From Discostella pseudostelligera (lineage: Eukaryota > Bacillariophyta > Thalassiosirophyceae > Thalassiosirales > Thalassiosiraceae), in the NCBI GenBank assembly GCA_036940085.1, contig JALLBK010001657.1, positions 1 to 10,543 on the forward strand: a stretch of DNA of 10,543 bases. Direction: 5' to 3'. Positions 1 through 6,869 of this stretch are shown here, one piece after another. The notes under the pieces are model-generated. The model was not told where the DNA came from and did no database searches. It was given only the letters and a program-made list of their open reading frames with translations. The translations under genes were made by a program, and so were the position numbers. The number at the start of each line of letters is the position of its first letter. Positions within the stretch are counted from its first letter, which is position 1.

Positions 1-135
1 CAGCTCCAGCTCCAGCTCCAGCTCCAGCTCCAGCTCCAGCTCCAGCTCCTGCTCCAGCTCCAGCTACAGCTACAGCTCCTGCTACAGCTCCTGCTACAGC
101 TCCTGCTACAGCTCCTGCTCCTGCTCCTGCTCCGC

Positions 136-166
<31 letters not shown>

Positions 167-309
167 TGCTCCTGCTGCTCCTGCTGCCCCTGCTGCTCCT
201 GCTGCTCCTGCTGCTCCTGCTGCTGCTCCTGCTCCTGTTCCTGCTGCTCCTGCTGCTCCTGCTGCTCCTGCTGCTCCTGCTCCTGCTTCTCATGCTCTTC
301 CTCCTGCAC
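1..309. repeat. Compound microsatellite array, CAGCTC / CTGCTC / CTG
   Basis: Bases 1-48 are eight perfect copies of CAGCTC. From 49 to 120 the array stays in six-base register with variants CTGCTC, CAGCTA and CTGCTA; bases 79-114 form three copies of the 12-mer CTGCTACAGCTC. From about 135 it becomes a CTG run and then mixed CTG/CTC units to about 300. On the minus strand it would read as Gln/Glu-rich protein, but that frame meets TAG at 106-108, has no ATG, and is closed upstream by TAA near 370, so I do not call a gene. The array runs off the left edge, so its full length is unknown. Confidence 0.95.
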
Positions 310-312
310 AAC

Positions 313-686
313 AGATCTGGATCTGGTGGACCTGTCTGAAATGACTGAAGCTGAAATGTCTGAAGCTGGATATTAGGTTTCTTTGCCCCCCCTTGACAGC
401 AACCTCAGACTCCAGACTCTGCTAACAGCACCTCTTACTACTCATGTGGTGACGAATGGTCATGAGGACCACTAGACCTGGCACTGCAGCACTTGTCCTG
501 CAACCTGGCTGCTGCAAGGATGGAGAGGATGGATAAGAACAAGGACCAGAGCGTCCACAGTGGATCTGGGATCTGGTGGACATAGTAGCTGACATGATGA
601 ACGAAGCCAGAGGTGGTTTCGGCCCCTTTATGCAACCTCAGACTCTGCAAGCTCCTCATAATACCACTGAAGAATGTGGTGATATG
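313..686. repeat. Diverged tandem duplication, two copies
   Basis: Copy A (about 313-454) and copy B (about 562-686) share the same blocks in the same order: GATCTGG then ATCTGGTGGAC, a GAAGCT/GAAGCC block, a TTTC-(N)-CCCC block, CAACCTCAGACT, and TGTGGTGA. Copy A is longer, mostly because of an internal 15-bp tandem duplication. Between the blocks the copies differ heavily, so the event is old. The core GATCTGG(A/G)..CTGGTGGACCTG recurs alone at 1403-1440. Confidence 0.6.
336..365. repeat. 15-bp tandem duplication
   Basis: Bases 336-350 (CTGAAATGACTGAAG) and 351-365 (CTGAAATGTCTGAAG) are adjacent copies with one mismatch. They lie inside copy A of the larger duplication and are absent from copy B, so this expansion came after the larger duplication. 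Confidence 0.85.
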
Positions 687-1011
687 TAGGACAATGTGCT
701 ATGTGGGTTGTACCACATGTGTTTGTTGCTTCACACTTTTGGTTATGAGTGTGCTCAACAATGCTGCTATGGTGGGCTGCCAAGAATGAACAGTTTTCTG
801 AGCCCCCCCATCCTACTACTCATCTTTTTAATGATGAATGCTTCAGAGCCTGCAGTTGCACTCTGTGGTGGTGTACTAAAGTCCAATAGCTCAGTGATGA
901 AGAATTCTGGATGGGTGGCACATGGTTCCTGACCAGCAAGAATCAGCAAAGAGGATGAGGCTGGCACAGTGGACTACTAGCTGCTGATGGAGAAGTAGAG
1001 ATAAAGTAGTG

Positions 1012-1113
1012 GATTGGTGTGCTATGTTGCTATATTGGTGTGATGGAACACTCATTGTTTTAGGCAACATCATGACATGGAACATCAAAAAGTCAATTGT
1101 TGTTTCGAAAGAA
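1012..1113 (+). mobile_element. Possible decayed Ty1/copia RNase H fragment
   Basis: In the frame starting at 1012 the translation contains D-W-C near the start and then LGNIMTWNIKKSIVVSK at about 1060-1110. This resembles the copia RNase H stretch with pattern D-W-(x)n-G-G-N-x-(V/I)-(T/S)-W-x-S-K-K-Q-x-V-(V/A). The spacing from DW to TW is 23 residues, about three fewer than I expect for the family. The following E-A-E catalytic block is not visible in this frame, a stop occurs upstream near 985, and I see no other copia domain or LTR. It may be chance. Confidence 0.22.
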
Positions 1114-2549
1114 CTAGTTTGTTTTATCCTTAACCATGTCAAATAGATCACTTATCATGTGCATCTAGTAATAAAGAAATACTTAATTGATCTAAAAACT
1201 TTTATCATTTAACTAGTGGATTCATTTTTGTTCAATACGTATTGTTTTGTTCTGCAGCATATTTGTTTGACTGTTGCAGTTAGGTATTTCTCATAAACAA
1301 AAAAATATTCATATGATACAATATTTCTGTACTGAGTTCCTATTCATACATACTGCAGAAACAATGATTTTAGCCAGATCCAGGATTTGTTTGTGTGAGG
1401 CATCACAGTGGATCTGGAGCTGGTGGACCTGGCTGGAATGCAGAGATGGGAAAAAGTTAGAGTGGTGGTACTAGCTTTCAAAGTTAAGTTAAGCTACTAC
1501 TAGGCATTTTTCTGGAACTCTACTAACTTGGTTTAACTTGACTTTGGACACTGATTCTTATCCATTGGCATTGGAGGAACTGCTAGATGTGAGCTATACT
1601 ACTAGCAGAATAAGTGATTCACCACTAACAACATGGTAGTAGTCCAATTGATATCCAGCTACAAGCAACATTTCCATTTCTACTATCATGGATGGATCTT
1701 GTTTGCTGAAGTACTACTATTCATGCCCAACTCATTCTCACAGCTAAGAAAGTTAGATAGGACGAGACCAACAATGAGGATGTTCTTTTGAACTCCTTGC
1801 AGTCAAACTTCATGACAATTCCACTTTGGAAATTTTGGAGTTTGGAGACCTGTTTCAGAAATTGGTTGGAGTGCACTAATTGGCTAGTAGTGACACCCTC
1901 CCAGACATTGAAAGTGTTTGCAACTCCAACCACCACCACACATTGAAGGAAATAGCTGGTATAGATATAATGCAGGTTTTTGCTGCTGTGATGGGCAATG
2001 AATGCCAATGAGAACAAGGGAGAAGTTGTCCATAAAAAGATTCTTACGTTTGCACATACTATTATGTTATCTGATTTGGAGACATTGGTCATATGTTTTC
2101 TGGTATTGCGGCAACAGTGTTGCCTCTAGTGCACTTACATGGATTGATAGAGATCATCTTGGATACTCAGTGTTGTTCAATCTAGTCCCCCAAAGCATGC
2201 CATCATTGATTGTTGGTTGGGCACTAAAAATGCTTTTTAATGTATTGCATTCAGATGCATGTATCATGTATTTTAAGGTAATTGTTTAGTATCATCAGGA
2301 GCAGGAGATTTACATTTTGACTGGACTTGGCTAGCGTTAGCAACTTTCTGTGCAAGGTGAAATTGGCTGAGAGTAACAAAATCAGTGTGTGATACAATTT
2401 GGTAATTGAAATTTAGATGCATCATTATGCATTATGGTCATTCACCATCAGGGCATATTTATTTGTAGGAACCATTCTGCCGACACATTCCTTATCTGAC
2501 ACTACCATACACCAATTCAAACCCCTCTACACACCTGGTCGTTGTAATC

Positions 2550-3695
2550 CTATTCATGCCATCGAGAGGGCGTGGGTTTCGAATCGCGATCCATGTCGAT
2601 AAAGCGAACCTCCTTCATGGAATTGTATGCCTTTTCACCGGCTCGCTTCACTGGAGGAAACAACATCGATGGCGACGACGACGAATCGTCGACCGCCACT
2701 GATTCCGATGATGATCCGCTACCACCACCACCTGTTCCCTTCAATGCAATATCACCCTCCCCCCGTTCCTTCAAAATAGCACTCGCCACATCCATATCCT
2801 CCGGAGTTGTAATCTTCAAATTAGCATACTCTCCTCTCGTAAGCCGTACCGTTTCCCCCAACGCTTCAATAATACTCACATCATCGGTAACTGCCAAATT
2901 CTCCGCTTCCACCTTGGCAAATCCACGCAATAACGCCTCAACACGTACCACTTGCGGAGTATGCACCTCCCACAATCGTTCTCGTGGAATCGTACGCAAA
3001 ACGGTAGCTCCTCCATCAGCAGATTCTTTAATGGTGGCCTTGCAAGGCACACCAAGGACGGCGGCACCACTAGTTTGAGCATCCGAGACTACGGCAAGAA
3101 TTTCAGGTATGGTAACAAGTGGACGTGCGGAATCATGCACGGCGACGTATTCACAAGTACCAGAAGTTGATTCGAACAATTTGTTCAATCCATTCTCTAC
3201 ACTTCCCTGTCGTTCCTTGCCTGGTTTGGCAAATACCAATTGTCCATCATAGGCGTCGACAATACTCTGATATTCAGGTTGATACATTGGATCAATGACC
3301 AATACTACCTTACATGGTGGAGATAAATTATGTTGATGACAATAGTTGGGTAATTTTTCGAGAAAGAGATGGAGAGAGTAATGCAATACCGGATGGGAAG
3401 ATAATGTGAGGAATTGCTTGGGGATGGAGGATTTCATGCGTGAGCCTGTTCCACCCGCGAGAATTAGGATGCCGGTGTTTCCAAAGCCGGTGAATTCATT
3501 ATTGTTGTTCGTGGAGGTTGCGTGAAGCGATGTGATTGTTGTTTTATCGGGTGATGATGACGATGATGCTGGTGGCGTCCTCTTGCTTCGCGAGATGAGG
3601 TTGGATGATGCGCGATGATCAGGGAGAGTGAATGCCGCTGCCGTGAACGACGATAACGGTAGGAGTAAAAGTAAAATCCGAAATAGCCGCACCAT
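2550..3695 (-). CDS. ispD: 2-C-methyl-D-erythritol 4-phosphate cytidylyltransferase, plastid-targeted
   Basis: IspD joins CTP and MEP to give CDP-ME, the third step of the plastid MEP route to isoprenoids. The 381-aa product starts at the ATG at 3695; the frame is open further upstream to 3761 but only through a TTG. Residues 1-21 form a signal peptide (VRLFR, then a Leu-rich core) ending AAA before F22, the diatom plastid-import pattern; a Ser/Thr/Asn-rich transit region runs to about 70. The catalytic core covers about 75-308: LAGGTGSRMKSSIPKQ with R86 and K93, KERQGSVENG, VHDSARP with D188 and R191, R238 before LWEVHTPQ, TDD at 270-272, and NLKITTPED with K294. These align with E. coli R20, K27, D106, R109, R157 and K213. 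A 60-residue tail, Gly/Ser-rich and then basic, follows the core and is absent from the roughly 236-aa bacterial enzyme. No intron is needed. Confidence 0.95.
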   Translation of the reverse strand: MVRLFRILLLLLPLSSFTAAAFTLPDHRASSNLISRSKRTPPASSSSSPDKTTITSLHATSTNNNNEFTGFGNTGILILAGGTGSRMKSSIPKQFLTLSSHPVLHYSLHLFLEKLPNYCHQHNLSPPCKVVLVIDPMYQPEYQSIVDAYDGQLVFAKPGKERQGSVENGLNKLFESTSGTCEYVAVHDSARPLVTIPEILAVVSDAQTSGAAVLGVPCKATIKESADGGATVLRTIPRERLWEVHTPQVVRVEALLRGFAKVEAENLAVTDDVSIIEALGETVRLTRGEYANLKITTPEDMDVASAILKERGEGDIALKGTGGGGSGSSSESVAVDDSSSSPSMLFPPVKRAGEKAYNSMKEVRFIDMDRDSKPTPSRWHE

Positions 3696-4050
3696 TCTGC
3701 TGTTATTGTTGATTACTGCGTTACAAGAGCGTCTGGTGATGCTGATGGAATACTTGTTCAAAGATGCTCCGCTACTACTCAGCCGTCATCGTCATGGGGC
3801 CGGGCGGGCGTCGGTGCAGCTGTGTGTCTGTCTGTGGTGCGGCATCGGCAAGTGCCGATGATGACGTCATCTTGAAGGTGTCAAAACTGGATCTTTGGCG
3901 ACGAATCCACCGCCAACAGCCATCCGACCGCCAAAACCAAAGATCCGCGACGGAGGACGGTGCACCCTGCCTGCCTGCAAAAATAAATGGCTCCACCATG
4001 GCCATGCGTATGAATAGACATCACATCACTTGACAGTGACAGCTCGAGAG
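3696..4050. promoter_or_regulatory. Shared divergent promoter of ispD and the SAP-repeat gene
   Basis: The 355 bp between the two ATGs must hold both core promoters and 5' leaders. It contains two adjacent palindromes at 3843-3871. On the plus strand an A/T stretch AAAAATAAAT (about 3979-3988) could act as a TATA-like element, and ATCACATCACTTGACAG (about 4022-4037) resembles initiator-type sequence; both are weak guesses. If transcription starts upstream of 3987, two short uORFs (3987-4013 and 3998-4033) precede the ATG at 4051. Both flanking proteins look plastid-targeted, so co-regulation is plausible. Confidence 0.6.
3843..3871. promoter_or_regulatory. Abutting palindromes: CATCGGCA inverted repeat plus CRE (TGACGTCA)
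   Basis: Bases 3843-3850 (CATCGGCA) and 3853-3860 (TGCCGATG) are perfect 8-bp inverted arms around AG. The last G begins a perfect 12-bp palindrome, GATGACGTCATC (3860-3871), whose centre is the CRE octamer TGACGTCA (3862-3869), a bZIP target. In the diatom Phaeodactylum tricornutum, TGACGT elements mediate CO2/cAMP control of carbonic anhydrase promoters. Whether this site works that way is inference. Confidence 0.55.
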
Positions 4051-6360
4051 ATGACCAAGTTCCGAACAACCGCGGCGGCGACAGCGGTGGCGGCCCTCCT
4101 CTCGCCTCCATCGTCGTCCGCCCTTTCCTTCCCACGATGGGGTGGTGGGCGAGCTCGTACGACCTCCGCCAACAATCATCGACGCCCGGTTCCCATCGCT
4201 GGTGGCAACGACAACAGTAATTTCAGCTCTGGCTTGTTCCCCCAAAAATCACCATTCTTTCCTCGACATGAAGAATTCCTACGACCTATACAGTCCACAA
4301 TCGAAAAGAAGGGTGCGGAACCATTTTTCGCAGAAGATGATGACGGAAAGACCTGGCCGGTGGCGGTCAAGCCTCCTGCTGCTGCGACGACGGCGAGTGG
4401 TACCGACGATATTTCCGTTGACGCTACCACTACTGATGAATCAACAACAACAGCAGAACCAACAATACCAACACCTGCTACTCCACTTCCACCACTAGAA
4501 GAACCAAGCATCCTCGCACTCTACCTCACCGATCTTGCCACATCACTACTCACACCCACCGTGATCAAACCAACCATTGTCAAAAATGTCCCACCCAACA
4601 TGATCCAAGGTGCTGCCATTAGTGGATCCACTCTCACTCTTCTCACATCATTTTTACTCTTTGGTCCACTCTCCCTAAGTTCATTAAGCACACTGATTCT
4701 AGCTGCTAGTGTGGGAATAATTACCGCCTATGTGAGCATTACTGCCGGTGGACCTGGGGATTTTATTCGCGGATTGGGTGTGGCCACGATGGAGGTTACC
4801 GATCAAGTTGTGGGTCAGGTGGAGGTTTGGAAGAGGATATGGAAGGAAAGTGAAGAGATGAAACTTATTAAGGAGGAGGAGGCTAGGATTCGAGCAGAGA
4901 AAGAAGCAGAGAAGGCAAGGAAACTTGCCGAGAAGGAGGAACGTGCTCGTAAGAGGGCAGAAGAAGAGGCAGCGAAGGCAAAAGCTATTGCGGAGAGGGA
5001 GGAACAGGCTCGAAAGCAGGCGGAAGCGGAGGCAAAAGCACGAGCTATTGCTGAGGAGGAAGCTAGAGTTAAGGCTGAGAAGGAGGAACAGGCTCGAATT
5101 AAGGCGGAAGAGGAGGCAAATGCACGAGCTATTGCTGAGCAGGAGGAACAGGCTCGAATTCAGGCGGAAGAGGAGGCAAATGCACGAGCTATTGCTGAGC
5201 AGGAGGAACAGGCTCGAATTAAGGCGGAAGAGGAGGCAAAAGCACGAGCTATTGCCGAGAAAGAGGAACAGGCTCGAAAGCAGGCCGAGGAGGAAGCTAG
5301 GGTAAAGGCTAAACAGGAGGAACAGGCTCGAATAAAGGCGGAAGAGGAGGCGAGAGCAAAGGCTAAACAGGAGGAACAGGCTCGAATTAAGGCAGAGGAG
5401 GAGGCAAGAGTAAAGGCTGAACAGGAGGAACAGGCTCGACAGAAAGCGGAAGAGGAAGCTAGGGTAAAGGCGGAAGCAGAGGAGGCTCGAAAGAAAGCGG
5501 AAGAGGAGGCAAGGGTAAAGGCTGAAGCGGAGGTGGCTCGAAAGAACGCGGAGGAGGAAGCTCGAGTGAAGGCCGAGGAAGAGCAAGCTCGCATCAAAGC
5601 TGAAGCAGAGGCGAAAGCAAAGGAGGAGGCTAGAGTGAAGGCTGAACTGGAACAGGCTCAAAAGAAGGCCGATGAGGAAGCCCGTGTGAAAGCCGCAGAG
5701 GATGCTCGATTGAAAGCAGAAGCAGCAGCAGCTGCTGAAGAAGATGCTCGCGCAAAGGCTGCAGCGGAAGCGGCTATCGCAGAGGAGGAGCAACGTCGGC
5801 TTCAAGAGCAGGCCGAGGCAGCACGGGAGGCAGTACGACTGATGCAAGAACAAGAGGCATTGATGGACGACGACGACGAGGATGAGGAGTATGATGACCT
5901 CGACGATGAGGACTGGGAAGCATCCGTTCGACTTGCCAATGAACTTCAGGGATTTCCCACTGACATTATGGAATCGATTGCCGGTGATGATGCTATGGAC
6001 GAGATCATTGATGATCGTTTGCAATATGAATTCGATAATTTATCAAAAGAGGAGGAGGACATGTTAGGCAGAGCGGCAAGGGAGGCGGTGCGTAAATACG
6101 AGGAGGAGATGATGGCAAAGCAGAGAGGGAAAAAGAGTGTACGATCTTCGTGGGACGATGAAATGGTAACTACTACCGCTCCGAGTACGAAATCATCATC
6201 ACGGCAAAAGGAGCCAGTAACAAAAACTGAGAAAGGAAATGCAAATGATGCAGATTACTCCAAAATGACTGTGACGGAACTAAAGGATTTACTTCGCAGT
6301 AAGGGCTTGAAGGTTACTGGAAAGAAGAACGAGTTGATCGAAAGACTAGAGTCATCCTAA
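4051..6360 (+). CDS. Putative plastid-targeted membrane protein with long repeat helix and C-terminal SAP motif
   Basis: The 769-aa product starts at the ATG at 4051; the frame extends to 4030 only through a TTG. Residues 1-26 resemble a signal peptide (MTKFRTT, then an Ala-rich core) ending ALS before F27, suggesting plastid import. A Pro/Thr/Ser/Ala-rich linker follows (about 105-150). Two hydrophobic segments (about 187-205 and 212-233) form a membrane hairpin. Residues 267-603 are a continuous Glu/Lys/Arg/Ala helix of repeats, coiled coil or single alpha-helix. An acidic block (605-623), a helical segment and a basic Ser-rich linker lead to a SAP motif at about 736-768 (LKDLLRSKGLKVTGKKNELIERL), which binds DNA or RNA in other proteins. 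I know no named gene with this order. Plant MFP1 and PEND, which tether plastid nucleoids to membranes, are functional analogies only. TolA-like database matches would reflect the low-complexity helix. Confidence 0.9.
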   Translation: MTKFRTTAAATAVAALLSPPSSSALSFPRWGGGRARTTSANNHRRPVPIAGGNDNSNFSSGLFPQKSPFFPRHEEFLRPIQSTIEKKGAEPFFAEDDDGKTWPVAVKPPAAATTASGTDDISVDATTTDESTTTAEPTIPTPATPLPPLEEPSILALYLTDLATSLLTPTVIKPTIVKNVPPNMIQGAAISGSTLTLLTSFLLFGPLSLSSLSTLILAASVGIITAYVSITAGGPGDFIRGLGVATMEVTDQVVGQVEVWKRIWKESEEMKLIKEEEARIRAEKEAEKARKLAEKEERARKRAEEEAAKAKAIAEREEQARKQAEAEAKARAIAEEEARVKAEKEEQARIKAEEEANARAIAEQEEQARIQAEEEANARAIAEQEEQARIKAEEEAKARAIAEKEEQARKQAEEEARVKAKQEEQARIKAEEEARAKAKQEEQARIKAEEEARVKAEQEEQARQKAEEEARVKAEAEEARKKAEEEARVKAEAEVARKNAEEEARVKAEEEQARIKAEAEAKAKEEARVKAELEQAQKKADEEARVKAAEDARLKAEAAAAAEEDARAKAAAEAAIAEEEQRRLQEQAEAAREAVRLMQEQEALMDDDDEDEEYDDLDDEDWEASVRLANELQGFPTDIMESIAGDDAMDEIIDDRLQYEFDNLSKEEEDMLGRAAREAVRKYEEEMMAKQRGKKSVRSSWDDEMVTTTAPSTKSSSRQKEPVTKTEKGNANDADYSKMTVTELKDLLRSKGLKVTGKKNELIERLESS
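5083..5580 (+). repeat. In-frame coding minisatellite (20-, 18- and 17-aa units)
   Basis: Nine units beginning EEQAR or a variant lie head to tail inside the SAP-repeat gene. Three have 20 residues (60 bp, 5083-5262), four have 18 (54 bp, 5263-5478) and two have 17 (51 bp, 5479-5580). Bases 5102-5160 and 5162-5220 are identical over 59 bp, so the 60-bp unit expanded recently. The 20-aa units carry an extra ANARAIA-type segment in place of ARVKA. All steps keep frame, and weaker copies extend on both sides. Confidence 0.9.
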
Positions 6361-6865
6361 TGGTGAGACATTTCATGTTCAGATTGGACTGCTTGAATCA
6401 ATAGGACGTTCCTATGTGTGTGAAATCATCGGTGTTCATACCTGAATTGCCATAACGATTTAATGCACGGTATGCATTTCATTTGTGTAGTTCATCACGC
6501 GCTCTGCCCATGCACTGTATCCCCAGATATCCCGATATCCCCAGCTTCCTCGATTGCACTTGCTTTGGACCTGCCACGTGGAAGATCAGTTTTGAAGGCA
6601 CGTTGACTCAAACGGCCACGTGGAACTTTGGATTTGTGGCTCTACTTTCACTTATTCATCCACGTGGAATATTACATGCCGAGGCAAACTGACTCATACT
6701 TCCACGTGGAATATCATATGCACAACTACCTCCACCTCCTCAATCTCCAACTCTATCTCCAATCTCAATCAACTCATAAAACCATTGGCATTGGATCGAC
6801 GAGACCCTATCCTAGCCATAGGCCATAGCCTCGACGCCGAATGAAGTAATGATCGCATTAGGACA
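6361..6865. promoter_or_regulatory. 3' flank of SAP gene and upstream region of threonine aldolase
   Basis: These 505 bp hold no gene. The left part is the SAP gene's 3' flank. Near 6519-6545 a short direct repeat reads TATCCCCAGATATCCCGATATCCCC. A four-member CCACGTGGAA array occupies 6574-6711, a pyrimidine-rich stretch (about 6720-6770) leads to CATAAAAC (6775-6782), a weak TATA-like candidate, and two uORFs sit just before the threonine aldolase ATG. No ATG occurs on the plus strand between 6721 and 6840. Confidence 0.6.
6574..6711. promoter_or_regulatory. Array of four G-boxes (CCACGTGGAA) with two TGACTCA sites
   Basis: CCACGTGGAA occurs exactly at 6574-6583, 6616-6625, 6660-6669 and 6702-6711, with spacings of 42, 44 and 42 bp (about four helical turns). 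The palindromic core CACGTG is the G-box/E-box bound by bHLH and bZIP factors. TGACTCA, the GCN4/AP-1 site, occurs at 6604-6610 and 6690-6696, each exactly 30 bp after the start of box 1 and box 3, inside a shared GGCAnnnTGACTCAnAC. The array thus looks like an 86-bp dimer present twice. The boxes lie 292, 250, 206 and 164 bp upstream of the threonine aldolase ATG, which makes that gene the likely target. Confidence 0.7.
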
Positions 6866-6869
6866 ATGA
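6841..6869 (+). promoter_or_regulatory. Two interlocked uORFs before threonine aldolase
   Basis: uORF1 (6841-6849) is ATG AAG TAA. The last A of its stop is the first base of the uORF2 ATG (6849-6851), giving TAATG. uORF2 (6849-6869) encodes MIALGQ and its TGA (6867-6869) overlaps the main ATG (6866-6868), giving ATGA. If the transcript starts between about 6721 and 6840 these are the first AUGs met. Such an arrangement would favour termination-reinitiation control, but the transcription start is not known. Confidence 0.5.

Larger units (their letters stand above)
310..2549. other. Gene-free stretch with degenerate repeats
   Basis: I find no convincing protein or RNA gene here. All frames are broken often; the longest readings are about 60-120 codons, with no recognisable domain. 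The stretch looks AT-richer than the flanking genes, especially 1140-1370. It contains a diverged tandem duplication (313-686), a third scattered copy of that repeat's core (1403-1440), an imperfect inverted repeat (1479-1492 with 1533-1546) and a possible decayed copia RNase H fragment (1012-1113). This fits old, decaying repeat-derived DNA, but that is inference. The right end includes the 3' flank of ispD. Confidence 0.6.

Noticed and set aside
106..309. Gln/Glu-rich minus-strand reading of the microsatellite
   Set aside because: No ATG, stop codons at both ends (106-108 and near 370), and the composition is only that of the repeat.
1721..2289. Overlapping minus (1721-2092) and plus (2002-2289) open frames
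   Set aside because: Neither shows a domain, a sensible composition or flanking support.
3696..3761. 22-residue N-terminal extension of IspD
   Set aside because: The frame is open, but the upstream start is TTG, unlikely in a nuclear gene, and it would put the signal peptide core inside the protein. The ATG at 3695 gives a proper signal peptide.
4030..4050. Seven-residue N-terminal extension of the SAP-repeat protein
   Set aside because: It starts at TTG. The ATG at 4051 gives a cleaner signal-peptide start.
5083..5580. CRISPR-like regular repeats
   Set aside because: The repeats are head to tail without unique spacers, are in frame within a gene, and the context is eukaryotic.
4699..6024. 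Long minus-strand open frame opposite the SAP-repeat gene
   Set aside because: It is a by-product of the stop-poor GAG/GCN repeat codons; it reads as Ser/Leu/Cys/Phe-rich repeats with no domain.
6782..6795. CCATTGGCATTGGA shared with 1562-1575
   Set aside because: Only 14 bases match with unrelated flanks; probably coincidence.
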